Source: Obscuribacter phosphatis_A (GTDB lineage: Bacteria; Cyanobacteriota; Vampirovibrionia; Obscuribacterales; Obscuribacteraceae). From it: a stretch of DNA of 64,000 nucleotides. Below, one piece after another: positions 16,214 through 25,812 of this stretch. The notes under the pieces were generated by a model, which was not told the origin of the DNA, searched no databases, and saw nothing but the letters and a program-made list of their open reading frames with translations. The translations under genes and the position numbers were made by a program. The stretch is taken from assembly GCA_017303615.1 (NCBI GenBank), contig JAFLCK010000008.1, positions 1-64,000 on the forward strand. Direction: 5' to 3'. How positions within the stretch are numbered: position 1 is the first letter of the stretch; every line of letters begins with the position of its first letter.

Positions 16214-17728
16214 ATGTGCGGAATCGTGGCAATATCAGGCGGCTCTTGTGCTTCTTCAGAAGTTTTATTGGGTCTGATGAATCTGCAGCATAGAGGACAG
16301 GACGGGGCCGGTATTCTCTCTTTAGAAAAGAAAGAAAATGGTTCAGGCAATCATTTCCATCTAGATAAACAGTCAGGCCTTGTCTCTCTTGGTGATCTGG
16401 AAGATAAAGTCAGACATCGCAAAGATTCCTATGCTCTCGGTCATACCCGATATGCCACCGTGGGTGGTGATGCGGTCGAGATGCTGCAACCTTTTTTGAT
16501 TGAAAAGTTCGGCATCGGACTTGCTCATAATGGCAATATAGTAAATTTTCTCGATATGGAAGACGAACTATCGCGCGATTCGGCATTGCGCTTGTCTTCC
16601 GGGCGCTGGGTCCTCTCCGATTCCTTTATGTTGCTTGCTCAACTGGCTAGAACTCTAAGATGGCGCGACTGGAACAGTGGCGCCATTTTTGATGCTGTGC
16701 GTTCTGTGATGAGGAAAGCCTCGGGTAGCTTTTCAGTGGTCAGTCTGCTCGATAACGGCACTCTCTTTGGCTTTCGCGACCCCCATGGCATTAGACCGCT
16801 TTTCTGGGGCAGTCGCGCTGGAGAAGAGCGCACTGAGTACGGTATAGCCAGTGAGCCTGTGGCTCTTTCTTACTTGGGCTTTGATAGTATCACTGAAGTA
16901 AGAGCCGGTGAAGCTATCGTTGTCAGCCCTGATGGACAGTTCGAAGCTCGCATCATTGATGAGAAACCAGTCAAGCAATGTATGTTCGAGTGGGTTTATT
17001 TCTCACGAGTAGAATCTGAGTTCGGCGGCAAATCTGTTTATGACGTGCGCTTTCGCCTTGGTGTAGAACTCGGCAAAAGAGTGAAAGAAATGGGCTTGGA
17101 AGCCGACATAGTAGTGCCTGTGCCTGAGACCAGTCGAGTCTCGGCGATTGCGCTTGCTGAATATCTCAATTTGCCTTTCCGCGAGGTTTTGGTGAAGAAT
17201 CGCTATGTCAATCGTACTTTCATATTAGATAGTCAGACCAGCCGGCAGGAAGCGATTAGACGTAAGCTTTTTCCGATTGCTTCAGAATTTAGCGGCAAGC
17301 GTTGCTTGATTGTTGACGACAGTATTGTCAGAGGCAATACTGCTAGACAGATTACCCACCTGGTGCGCGAGTCTGGCGCCAGTGAAGTGACTTTGCTTTC
17401 GGCCTGTCCTTCTATTTCTTATCCTTGTTTTTATGGCATTGACTTTCCCGACAAAGCAGAGCTCTTGGCCGGTCACCTCGACAACGAGGCAATTTGTACC
17501 GAACTTGGGGCTGATAGAGTTATCTTTCAAACTATCGAGGGTCTCAGCTCTGCCATCGGTTCAAATGATCTTTGCACCGGTTGCCTGACTGGTACTTATC
17601 CTACCGACGTCGCTCTTGCCGATCGCTTCGCTGCTAAGCGTAAGGTCGATAGGCTTGCAGAGGGGGAAGCACCGTCGGTGGTGTCGAACGCATCAAAGTC
17701 TAAGTCGAAAGACAGCCGGAGGAGTTGA
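16214..17728 (+). CDS. purF: Amidophosphoribosyltransferase
   Basis: A 504-residue enzyme for the first committed step of purine synthesis, converting PRPP and glutamine to phosphoribosylamine. The N-terminus MCGIVAIS exposes Cys2, the Ntn glutaminase nucleophile, with no propeptide. The PRPP loop is CLIVDDSIVRGNT. Cysteines in KQCMFEWVYF, LSACPSISYPC and LCTGCLTGTYP match the iron-sulfur ligands of the B. subtilis-type enzyme. It opens the operon; its stop at 17726-17728 lies next to the purC start, so the two are coupled. Confidence 0.96.
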   Translation: MCGIVAISGGSCASSEVLLGLMNLQHRGQDGAGILSLEKKENGSGNHFHLDKQSGLVSLGDLEDKVRHRKDSYALGHTRYATVGGDAVEMLQPFLIEKFGIGLAHNGNIVNFLDMEDELSRDSALRLSSGRWVLSDSFMLLAQLARTLRWRDWNSGAIFDAVRSVMRKASGSFSVVSLLDNGTLFGFRDPHGIRPLFWGSRAGEERTEYGIASEPVALSYLGFDSITEVRAGEAIVVSPDGQFEARIIDEKPVKQCMFEWVYFSRVESEFGGKSVYDVRFRLGVELGKRVKEMGLEADIVVPVPETSRVSAIALAEYLNLPFREVLVKNRYVNRTFILDSQTSRQEAIRRKLFPIASEFSGKRCLIVDDSIVRGNTARQITHLVRESGASEVTLLSACPSISYPCFYGIDFPDKAELLAGHLDNEAICTELGADRVIFQTIEGLSSAIGSNDLCTGCLTGTYPTDVALADRFAAKRKVDRLAEGEAPSVVSNASKSKSKDSRRS

Positions 17729-17730
17729 AG

Positions 17731-18954
17731 ATGGTGGTAGGAGAAGAAGTCGCACCGATTTATCGAGGCTCTGTCAAAGATGTTTATGCCAGTGGCGAGA
17801 ACTTACTCTTTCATTTCTCTGATGATTTTTCGGTATTCGACTGGGGCAAAATGCCAGATCGCATTGAGGGCAAAGGGCGCTCACTGGCTCTCTTTGCCGC
17901 TGCTGTATTTGAGCAGCTTGATGGCAAATTGTTTGCCGACTTGCCCAATTCTCTTCATTTGAAGCAATTTGACAGCAAGTTTTTGCAAGACTTGTTCGGC
18001 GGCGAGCTATATAAGAAAGAGCTGGCTGTGAGCGGCATGAGCAGTCACTACCGCGGGTTGAACTGGGGCGGACGGCAGGGCAAGGTTTCGCAGTACTTGG
18101 AAGCATTTCGACCGGGTGAGACCGATAGCGAACCTTTGTATCTAGAGGTGGATAAGGCTCTGGTGCAGCGCCCTGAGCTCAAGCAGATTGGTGGTGAATC
18201 GGTCTATTTTTATCCTGCAGCAGAGAATGCCCCTTTGCGCTTTATACCGCTTGAAATTGTTTTTCGCTTTGGTGTGCCGCAAGGCAGTTCATTGCTTAGC
18301 CGCTTAGCCGACGATCCTGCCCTACCGGCTCGACTGGGCTTGTCCCTTCCTGCCTCTGAGATCAAAGCCGGTGTAGTGTTTGACAGACCGGTTATTGAGT
18401 TTTTTACTAAATTAGAGTCTTCCGATCGGCTGCTTAGTTATCAGGAAGCATCTTTGATTTCAGGTCTTTCAGCCACTGCCTTTCATAGGCTTTATCAAAC
18501 TGCCCAATTTGTCTCTCTTGCTTTGTATCATCTCTTCGCCGAAGCCGGTGGACAGAACTTGCACTTATTAGATGGTAAGGTGGAGGCGGCTTATCGTCAG
18601 GCTGACGGTGCCATTGTTCTTGCAGATAGTGTCGGACCCGACGAGCTTAGACTTTCATATAACGGAGTGCAACTCTCGAAAGAAGCTTTGCGTCTCTATT
18701 ATCGCCAAACAGATTGGTTCAACAAAATCGAGGCGGCTAAGAAGGAAGTTCGCCCCCATGGCCTCACCTGGCAGAAAGTAATGAAAGAGCGCGGTGACAA
18801 GCCGCCAGCTTTGCCGGCTGATCTCAAGGACACTATGGCATGCATGTACAAGAGTCTGGCTCTCGGGCTTGTTGGTATCGATGAAGCAGAGAAACAGCGC
18901 CGTTTCAGTTTGCCAAGCCTTTCTGCTATTGCTTCCAAACTGGAGAAGCTATGA
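17731..18954 (+). CDS. purC: SAICAR synthetase, long form
   Basis: A 407-residue enzyme joining CAIR and aspartate to form SAICAR with ATP. The start ATG at 17731 follows GGAGGAG; a TTG at 17725 is possible. The N-terminal pattern YRGSVKDVY and the segment FHFSDDFSVFDWGKMPDRI, then GKGRSL, are clear PurC landmarks, as is FIPLEIVFRFGVPQGS. Usual bacterial PurC is about 240 residues; this one has about 160 more, mostly in the C-terminal half. It belongs to a longer, less common subfamily. It overlaps purD by 4 bases (ATGA-type). Confidence 0.88.
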   Translation: MVVGEEVAPIYRGSVKDVYASGENLLFHFSDDFSVFDWGKMPDRIEGKGRSLALFAAAVFEQLDGKLFADLPNSLHLKQFDSKFLQDLFGGELYKKELAVSGMSSHYRGLNWGGRQGKVSQYLEAFRPGETDSEPLYLEVDKALVQRPELKQIGGESVYFYPAAENAPLRFIPLEIVFRFGVPQGSSLLSRLADDPALPARLGLSLPASEIKAGVVFDRPVIEFFTKLESSDRLLSYQEASLISGLSATAFHRLYQTAQFVSLALYHLFAEAGGQNLHLLDGKVEAAYRQADGAIVLADSVGPDELRLSYNGVQLSKEALRLYYRQTDWFNKIEAAKKEVRPHGLTWQKVMKERGDKPPALPADLKDTMACMYKSLALGLVGIDEAEKQRRFSLPSLSAIASKLEKL

Positions 18955-20276
18955 ATAGTGCAAAAGCTGGAGTGTTGGTGCTTGGCTCCGGCGGGAGGGA
19001 GCATGCCCTCGCCTGGAAGTTGGCGCAGAGCCCCCAAGTCTCACATGTTTGGGTTAGCCCAGGCAATGCCGGCACAGCAGATCTAAATAGATCTGCCGGC
19101 TCAAATAAATCTGCCGGCTCAAATAAATCCGCTCAACTAGCCAATCTGCAGCTGCAATCGCATGATGAGATCCTTGCTTTTGCCAAGAACAATACTATCG
19201 ACTTGGTAGTGGTAGGACCGGAAGGTTATTTGAAGGATGGCATTGTCGATAAGCTCAATGCCGCCGGTATTCTTGCTTTTGGACCGACCGCCGAGGAGTC
19301 GCGTCTAGAGTGGTCGAAAGCCCATGCCAAAGAACTTATGCTCCAGCTCTCGGTTCCCACTGCAGCCTTCAAGGTGGCTGAAAGCCCAGAGCAGGCGATT
19401 GAGTTCTTGGAAAAAGACGAGCGGCTGCGAGTGGTTAAATATGACGGACTGGCTGCCGGCAAGGGCGTTTTCGTTGTTGAAAGCCTTGCTGAAGCAATCG
19501 ATGCCGTCCATGAAATTAAGAAGGGTCAGAAAGATTTCAAGGTTGTGCTGGAAGAGAAGTTGTTTGGCGAAGAGCTTTCACTCTTTTGTCTTTGCGACGG
19601 CAAGAAACTTTTACCGCTGGCGGTCAGTCAAGATCACAAAAGAAGATTTGAAGGTGATCTAGGACCGAATACAGGGGGGATGGGCGCTTACTTACCGGTC
19701 GCTGCATACGATCAGAATCTTGCCGATATTGTTCAAGAGAGAATAATTGCCAGACTGGAGCAAGGTCTACGGCATGGTGTCTATACCTTTAAAGGACTGC
19801 TCTTTATTGGCTTATTGCTTGATGCCGAGAAAGGCGTCAATGTTTTGGAATTCAATACTCGCTTTGGCGACCCTGAGACAGAGGCTGTCTTGCCTCTTTT
19901 GCAAGATGACCTCTACGTTCTGCTTAGGGCCTGTGCCGAGGGACGACTGGCGGAAGAGCCTCCTCGTCTAAGCAATAAGGCCAGTGTCACAGTCATTGCG
20001 GTCACCGAAAATTATCCGGCTCAGTCTTCTTACGGTGTGCCCATTAAGATAGGCACCATGCCTGAGGGTGTCACACTCTTTCACTGCGGCACCGCCATAA
20101 AAGACGGTGTTGTGGTGACAAACGGTGGTCGTATATTGGCACCGACGGCGGTGGCTGATTCGGTGCAGGAAGCAAGGGCTCTGGCTTTGGCTGCCTTGAA
20201 AGAAATTGATTTTCCCGGTCTATCCTATCGGACCGATATAGCCAAGCGAGGTGGACTGTGCCGCTCAAACTCTTAG
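18951..20276 (+). CDS. purD: Phosphoribosylamine-glycine ligase (GAR synthetase)
   Basis: A 441-residue ATP-grasp enzyme that couples phosphoribosylamine to glycine. The N-terminus VLVLGSGGREHALAWKLAQS is diagnostic. VKYDGLAAGKGVFV is the ATP-grasp lysine region. GPNTGGMGAYLPV and LEFNTRFGDPETEAVLPLL complete the active site. An in-frame duplication of 18 bases (19092-19127) adds SAGSNK repeats in a surface loop of the N-terminal domain. The start overlaps purC by 4 bases and the end overlaps purN by 19. Confidence 0.96.
   Translation: MNSAKAGVLVLGSGGREHALAWKLAQSPQVSHVWVSPGNAGTADLNRSAGSNKSAGSNKSAQLANLQLQSHDEILAFAKNNTIDLVVVGPEGYLKDGIVDKLNAAGILAFGPTAEESRLEWSKAHAKELMLQLSVPTAAFKVAESPEQAIEFLEKDERLRVVKYDGLAAGKGVFVVESLAEAIDAVHEIKKGQKDFKVVLEEKLFGEELSLFCLCDGKKLLPLAVSQDHKRRFEGDLGPNTGGMGAYLPVAAYDQNLADIVQERIIARLEQGLRHGVYTFKGLLFIGLLLDAEKGVNVLEFNTRFGDPETEAVLPLLQDDLYVLLRACAEGRLAEEPPRLSNKASVTVIAVTENYPAQSSYGVPIKIGTMPEGVTLFHCGTAIKDGVVVTNGGRILAPTAVADSVQEARALALAALKEIDFPGLSYRTDIAKRGGLCRSNS
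19092..19127 (+). repeat. Two tandem 18-bp repeats inside purD
   Basis: The unit tctgccggctcaaataaa occurs twice without a mismatch, encoding SAGSNK twice. It lies in a loop between early strands of the N-terminal domain, so it is probably tolerated and recent. Confidence 0.9.
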
Positions 20277-20917
20277 TCTTGGCCTCAGGGCGTGGTTCTA
20301 ATGTCGATAGAGTGGCCCTCAGTATCAAAGAAAGTAAGCTCGACTGCGAAATAGTGGCAGTGGTCACTAATGTAGAAGATGCTGGTGTAATTGATATCGC
20401 GGCCAAGCATGGACTGCCTTGCTATGTTGTGCCCTCGCACTCCTTGAAGCGTCGCCAGCATGAAGAACAGCTTCTGGCTTTCCTCGCCGAAAAGGGCTTG
20501 AACCGAGGCTCTATCGACTTTGTTCTGCTTGCGGGCTATATGCGTATCCTGACCGGTCATTTTCTCTCGGCTTTCAAAGAAGAGTCAGCTAAAGGTTCAT
20601 ATTACCGGGTGGTCAATATTCATCCCTCTCTTCTGCCTTCCTTTACCGGTGCCACCGCCTATGCCGATGCCTTTGCCGCCGGTGTAGCCGTTTCTGGTGT
20701 GACCGTGCATCTGGTTGACGAAGAGGTAGATCATGGCCCCATTCTTGCTCAAGCTCCCTTCTTTAGAAAGGAAGGCGATGATTTTGAAAGTTTCGCCTGC
20801 CGAGGTCTCGAACTTGAGCATATTCTCTTGCCCGCGGTTTTGTCGCGTCTGGCAGAACTCGGGACTGGTTTTGCACTTAGCAGTTTGCCTTTTGATATGG
20901 GAGGTCTGAGCGGCTGA
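20258..20917 (+). CDS. purN: Phosphoribosylglycinamide formyltransferase (GART)
   Basis: A 219-residue enzyme that formylates GAR using 10-formyl-tetrahydrofolate. VLASGRGSNVD at the start is the phosphate loop; VVNIHPSLLPSFTGATAYADAF carries the catalytic Asn-His context, and the conserved Asp is in DEEVDHGPILAQA. The start is GTG at 20258 with GAGG 6 bases before it, inside the end of purD. The stop shares a base with the purSL start (TGATG). Confidence 0.95.
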   Translation: MPLKLLVLASGRGSNVDRVALSIKESKLDCEIVAVVTNVEDAGVIDIAAKHGLPCYVVPSHSLKRRQHEEQLLAFLAEKGLNRGSIDFVLLAGYMRILTGHFLSAFKEESAKGSYYRVVNIHPSLLPSFTGATAYADAFAAGVAVSGVTVHLVDEEVDHGPILAQAPFFRKEGDDFESFACRGLELEHILLPAVLSRLAELGTGFALSSLPFDMGGLSG

Positions 20918-23900
20918 TGGACAGGGCTTTCGTCGAAGAAAAACAATTTCTTGCTTGTGTCGCGGGCAGACGAGTGAAAAGGCAGCATCTGCCGGTTTAT
21001 TGGTTGGCTTTTCCGAAAGATTCGGCAGTCTTGGCTGATTCGGCAAGTCTTGCGAAAGTCGAGTCCCTGCTTCGTGAATTGGTATGCGATGCGGTAGACG
21101 AGGAATTTTACTTTACCGCTTTGCCGGTTGTCTCAAGCAGTAATGACAAAGCAACCAATAACGCTGGAGAATCTTTTGCTCTAATGCAAAGGCTAAAAGC
21201 AGATGGTTTTACCACCGCCAGTATCAAACATTTCAAAAGCGGTGTCACTGATAATACTGCCAATAGCTGCGCCAGTGCCTTGCACATAATGGGTCTTGAT
21301 TGTCAGTTTCGTATTGGCTCTGGCTCTATCTTTGCCGGTTTGGCGCCAGAGGCTGTACCTCATAACAATCTTACAGAGAGGGTTTTGGCTCTCGATTTAG
21401 AGCAACCTGAGAGTCTACCGCTTTTGCCCAGAAGGCAGTTGGAAGAGGCTGGTGGTTTTGAATATGTAAGTCTAGCCGGCGACGATGATTATTTAGAGAG
21501 CCTTTCTAAAGAAAGACTACTTTCGCTCACTCTAGATGAAATGAAGGCTGTGCAGGCACTTTATCTCGACGAGAACTTTAGAGCACATCGCCAATCTTTG
21601 GGTTTAGAGCTTTCCCCTACCGACGTCGAATTGGAAGTAATTGCCCAGACCTGGTCGGAGCATTGCAAACATAAGATATTTAGCGCCATTGTTGATCACA
21701 GCCAGTTTGACGAGAATGACGAGTTAGTGAAGCGAGAGACCATTGATAGTCTCTATAAGACCTATATAAAGGGCGCCACCGCCAAGCTTAAGCCTGTTAG
21801 ACCAGACCTTCTTTCTGTTTTTGAAGACAATGCCGGGGTAGTGGCTTTCGACGCAGAAAATGCTGTTTGCTTCAAAGTAGAGACCCATAATTCGCCTTCT
21901 GCACTCGAACCTTATGGGGGTGCCTTAACCGGCATCTTAGGTGTCAATCGAGATATTTTGGGCACCGGCCTTGGTGCTAAGCCGATTTTCAACACTGATA
22001 TTTTCTGCCTCCCTCATCCTGATTCGTCTTTTGTGAAAGACCTTAAGCATGACAAACTTTTGCCGGCGCGAGATTTGGCTCGGGGCGTCAGGCAGGGTGT
22101 GCAAGATGGTGGCAATAAAAGCGGTATCCCCACTGTAAACGGAGCTGTTTTCTTTGACGATTCTTACCGGGCCAAGCCTTTGATTTATTGCGGCACTGGC
22201 GGGCTTTTGCCGCTTGAGGCGGCTGGGCGCGATGCGGTCAAAAAACATACTGCTGTCGGCGATGCCGTAGTCATGGCCGGGGGGCGGGTTGGCAGAGACG
22301 GTGTGCACGGGGCTACATTTTCAAGCTTGGCTCTTGACGATAGCATGGGCTCCGATGTCGTTCAAATAGGTGATCCTTTTACGCAGAAGCGCCTCACCGA
22401 CTTGGTTTTGCAAGCTCGTGATGCTGGACTTATCACCGGTCTAACTGATAACGGTGCCGGTGGTTTGTCGTCTTCGGTGGGCGAGATGGCTACTTTTACA
22501 AACGGCGCCGAGTTGGTATTGGATGCAGTGCCTCTTAAGTATCCTGGTTTGAAAGACTGGCAGATAGTTGTATCAGAGTCCCAAGAAAGAATGACTTTCT
22601 CGACCGATAAGCCCGAAGAACTATTGGCTTTGGCCGCCCGTCTCGATGTCGAAGCCACTGTGATTGGGCGCTTTACCGAAGACGGTTATTTCAGAATTTT
22701 GAGAGAAGGAAAATTAGTTGCGCTTCTGCCTCTTTCCTTTTTGCATGGCGGCGCCCCTCGCCTCAAGTTGACCTCGCAATGGCGCAAAGAAGCTAAATTG
22801 GTCTCTCTTCAGGCGGCCGGCCGCAGCGAGCTTTCGCTTAAGCAGATCGTAGAAGCTTTGCTGTCTCATGCCAATATCTGCAGTCGTGAATCTATTGTCA
22901 GACAGTATGACCATGAAGTACAGGGGGGCAGTGTGGTCAAGCCCTTCATGGGCAAGAGCCAAAAATCACCATGTGATGCCGGTGTGGTCAAGCCGCTTGC
23001 CGAAAGCGACAAAGCCGTGGCTGTGGCTAATGGGCTTGCCCCCAGGCTTTCTAAATACGATCCTGCTTTGATGGCTCAAGTCAGTGCCGACGAAGCGGTG
23101 CGCAGTGTGGTGGCCGTGGGTGCCGACCCGGCTACAATTACTTTGCTCGATAACTTTTGTTGGCCAGATCCGGTGACCAGTTTGCGCAATCCGCAAGGTG
23201 CCCGCAAGATGGCTCAGCTGGTTTTGGCTTGCCAGGGTCTCTATAAACTATGCTTGGCTTACAAGAGCCCGCTTATCTCGGGCAAAGACAGTATGAAGAA
23301 TGACTTTGACGACGGCAATCTCAGACTTTCAGTCTTGCCTACTCTGCTCATGTCTTCGATGGCTTTCCTGCCTGATTTTCAGTCTGCTGTCACCTCCGAC
23401 TTTAAAGAGTCTGGTGCTTTGATCTATTGGCTGAAGGCAGGGCGACCGGCATTGACGGCTTCCCATGCCGCTGAACTGGCCTTTCAAGATGGCGCTGCCC
23501 CAGAAGACGATCTGCCTTACTTTGACCTCGAATTAACTATCGAGTCTTACCGCTGTTTGCATCAGGCTATGCTGAAAGGGCTTGTTGAATCAGCCCACGA
23601 TCTAGGTGATGGTGGTTTGGCGGTGACTCTTCTAGAGTCGGCCATGGGCGGTGATTTGGCCTTTGAGGTTAGTCTCAATGTCGCCGACGATTGGCAGGCT
23701 TTGCAGCAGTTATGTGGCGAAGGTGCCGGTATGTTGGTGCTCACCGTCAAGCCCGAAAAACAGTCTGAGTTTGAGAGTTGTTTTGCTGCCTTGAGTTTGC
23801 AGAGCACTGTTTTGCATCGCTTGGGTAAGGTCCTTGCAAAAGACAAACCGTGCAAATTTACGCTTGCTGAGAGTTCTTTCGAGATTGACTTGCGGCATGC

Positions 23901-23958
23901 CTCTAGTTTGTATAACCGTTCTTTGCCCTTTGATGATGAGGTGCTTTATGTCGGCTAA
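20917..23958 (+). CDS. purL: FGAM synthase, PurS-PurL fusion
   Basis: A 1013-residue ATP-dependent amidoligase that makes FGAM from FGAR and ammonia. It lacks the glutaminase domain of the 1300-residue enterobacterial PurL and has a separate PurQ next door. Its N-terminal 200 residues contain a PurS-like part before the linker and the first AIR-synthase-like half (TWSEHCKHKIF, THNSPSALEPYGGALTGILGV). The second half starts near 700. NGAGGLSSSVGEMA and DLGDGGLAVTLLESAMGG are the paired glycine-rich motifs. The start overlaps the purN stop as TGATG, with GGGAGG upstream. The end overlaps purQ. Confidence 0.94.
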   Translation: MDRAFVEEKQFLACVAGRRVKRQHLPVYWLAFPKDSAVLADSASLAKVESLLRELVCDAVDEEFYFTALPVVSSSNDKATNNAGESFALMQRLKADGFTTASIKHFKSGVTDNTANSCASALHIMGLDCQFRIGSGSIFAGLAPEAVPHNNLTERVLALDLEQPESLPLLPRRQLEEAGGFEYVSLAGDDDYLESLSKERLLSLTLDEMKAVQALYLDENFRAHRQSLGLELSPTDVELEVIAQTWSEHCKHKIFSAIVDHSQFDENDELVKRETIDSLYKTYIKGATAKLKPVRPDLLSVFEDNAGVVAFDAENAVCFKVETHNSPSALEPYGGALTGILGVNRDILGTGLGAKPIFNTDIFCLPHPDSSFVKDLKHDKLLPARDLARGVRQGVQDGGNKSGIPTVNGAVFFDDSYRAKPLIYCGTGGLLPLEAAGRDAVKKHTAVGDAVVMAGGRVGRDGVHGATFSSLALDDSMGSDVVQIGDPFTQKRLTDLVLQARDAGLITGLTDNGAGGLSSSVGEMATFTNGAELVLDAVPLKYPGLKDWQIVVSESQERMTFSTDKPEELLALAARLDVEATVIGRFTEDGYFRILREGKLVALLPLSFLHGGAPRLKLTSQWRKEAKLVSLQAAGRSELSLKQIVEALLSHANICSRESIVRQYDHEVQGGSVVKPFMGKSQKSPCDAGVVKPLAESDKAVAVANGLAPRLSKYDPALMAQVSADEAVRSVVAVGADPATITLLDNFCWPDPVTSLRNPQGARKMAQLVLACQGLYKLCLAYKSPLISGKDSMKNDFDDGNLRLSVLPTLLMSSMAFLPDFQSAVTSDFKESGALIYWLKAGRPALTASHAAELAFQDGAAPEDDLPYFDLELTIESYRCLHQAMLKGLVESAHDLGDGGLAVTLLESAMGGDLAFEVSLNVADDWQALQQLCGEGAGMLVLTVKPEKQSEFESCFAALSLQSTVLHRLGKVLAKDKPCKFTLAESSFEIDLRHASSLYNRSLPFDDEVLYVG

Positions 23959-24754
23959 TCAAGCTAATTTGACAAATGATTCAGGCTTGAGAAATAAGAC
24001 AAGACCGGTGGCTCTGGTCTTGAGAGGCGATGGCATCAACTGTGAAGAAGAAACTGTGCAAGCCTTGGGGCTGGCTGGTTTTGAAGCCAAGCGGGTTACT
24101 TGTCTAGATTTAAAAGATAGTCCCAAGCTATTGAGCCAGGCCTCTGCCCTTGTTTTGCCGGGCGGCTTCAGCTTTGGTGATGAGGTGCGCAGCGGTAAGA
24201 TTTTGGCTGTTAAATTGCGCGCTTATATTTTTGATGCTCTGGCTGCCTATGCCGATCGTGGTGGTTTGATTCTAGGTATCTGCAATGGTTTTCAGGTTTT
24301 GGTGCAGCTAGGGATTTTGCCCGGTGGACAAGTGCTCAATTTAGATAGCGAACGGCCGCTCACTTTAGCCCACAATAGCGGTGGTAAGTTTATCGACCGC
24401 TGGGTAGAGTTGAAAGTCTCTGCCGGCAGTGCATTTACCCGCGGTTTGCCTGAAACAATATGGCTGCCTGTGCGACATGGTGAAGGTCGCTTGGTTTTGA
24501 AAGAGGAAGTAGCTGGTCTAGAAGACCTCGTTTCTTCACTTGCTTGTCTCAGTTATCTCGATGATTTGAACGGCTCTTTCCAAAAGATTGCCGGGTTGAC
24601 CAGCCGTACCGGCAAAGTCATGGGCTTGATGCCCCACCCGGAATGTTTTGTGCGAGCCAGTCAGCACCCGGCTTGGACTGCCTCTCGTAGCGGTGATGGT
24701 GAAGTTATGCCGGGCTTGCAGATTTTTCAAAATATGTTTGCCATGCTGCAGTAA
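23948..24754 (+). CDS. purQ: FGAM synthase glutaminase subunit
   Basis: A 268-residue class I glutamine amidotransferase that supplies ammonia to PurL. The nucleophile lies in GLILGICNGFQVLVQLGILPG; His and Glu are in LMPHPECF. The start at 23948 has GAGG just upstream and overlaps the end of the PurL gene by 11 bases. A longer upstream frame exists but runs into PurL coding sequence. LRGDGINCEEE is the typical start. Confidence 0.95.
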   Translation: MSANQANLTNDSGLRNKTRPVALVLRGDGINCEEETVQALGLAGFEAKRVTCLDLKDSPKLLSQASALVLPGGFSFGDEVRSGKILAVKLRAYIFDALAAYADRGGLILGICNGFQVLVQLGILPGGQVLNLDSERPLTLAHNSGGKFIDRWVELKVSAGSAFTRGLPETIWLPVRHGEGRLVLKEEVAGLEDLVSSLACLSYLDDLNGSFQKIAGLTSRTGKVMGLMPHPECFVRASQHPAWTASRSGDGEVMPGLQIFQNMFAMLQ

Positions 24755-24771
24755 GGAGAGAGCTTAAGACA

Positions 24772-25803
24772 ATGCCCGAGCCTTTAGGAAATTCAGGAAG
24801 CAAACCTTTAAGCTATCGCGATGCCGGGGTTGATATAGAAGCGGCAGATAAGTTCGTGGGCAAGATTAAGGCCATGACCGGCATTCGTGATGAAGCAGTC
24901 CTGCCTGGCGCCGGTGGCTATGCTGCCGTCTATAGGCGACCCTCTGGTGAAGCCGTGGCCTGCACCACCGATGGTGTAGGCTCTAAACTCTTGCTTTGTG
25001 AAGAGTTCAATCGGTATGACACTATCGGCATAGATTTGGTGGCCATGTGCGCCAACGATTTGATTTGTGTCGGCGCCAAGCCGGCTATATTTCTAGATTA
25101 TTTTGCCTGCGGGGCCATAGATATAGAGCGCAGCACCGAGATCATCAAAGGCATAGTGCAGGGTTGCAGTGAGACCGACATGCTTTTACTTGGAGGCGAG
25201 ACGGCTGAAATGCCCGATCTTTATGCTAAGAATCATTTTGATTTGGCCGGTTTTGCCGTAGGCTTTGTGTCAGAAGAGGAACTCTTGACCGGGTCCCGCA
25301 TCAAAGCCGGGCAGAGGGTTGTGGCTGTCGCCTCCAGCGGCTTGCATTCTAATGGTTATTCATTGGCGCGCAAAATAATCGGCCCTGATTCGCCGTTTCG
25401 CCCTCACCTCTTGCTTCCCACCAATCTTTATGTCCGACCATTTTTAGAGGTGCGCAGAGCCTTGGGGCCAGAACTAACCGGCGCCGCCAATATCACAGGG
25501 GGCGGTTGGACCAATATTTTACGCTTGAGCAAGACTGTGAGCTATCGACTCAAGGCGGTTGAGCGCCATGCTCTCTTTGACCATATGCTTAGAGATGTCG
25601 CCCTTGCCGAGCTTTATCGCACTTTCAATATGGGTATGGGCTTGTCCTTGATTGTCGAGTCAAAGCAGTCGGCGGCTGTTGCCATTGAAATCTTTAGCCG
25701 TGGCGGTTTTGCCGCCTGGGATATAGGTGAGGCGGTTGACTGCGCAAGCGGTAGCCCTGGGGTAGAAATTTTAGAGTCTAAAGAAAGTTTGTTTATCAGT
25801 TGA
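24772..25803 (+). CDS. purM: Phosphoribosylformylglycinamidine cyclo-ligase (AIR synthetase)
   Basis: A 343-residue enzyme closing the imidazole ring to give AIR. SYRDAGVDIEAADKFV and TTDGVGSKL are conserved substrate loops. LGGETAEMPDLY and SSGLHSNGYSLAR are the ATP-site motifs. NITGGGWTNILR matches the C-terminal glycine-rich element. It lies 17 bases after purQ with AAGGAG upstream. Confidence 0.96.
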   Translation: MPEPLGNSGSKPLSYRDAGVDIEAADKFVGKIKAMTGIRDEAVLPGAGGYAAVYRRPSGEAVACTTDGVGSKLLLCEEFNRYDTIGIDLVAMCANDLICVGAKPAIFLDYFACGAIDIERSTEIIKGIVQGCSETDMLLLGGETAEMPDLYAKNHFDLAGFAVGFVSEEELLTGSRIKAGQRVVAVASSGLHSNGYSLARKIIGPDSPFRPHLLLPTNLYVRPFLEVRRALGPELTGAANITGGGWTNILRLSKTVSYRLKAVERHALFDHMLRDVALAELYRTFNMGMGLSLIVESKQSAAVAIEIFSRGGFAAWDIGEAVDCASGSPGVEILESKESLFIS

Positions 25804-25812
25804 GGAGGAGCG

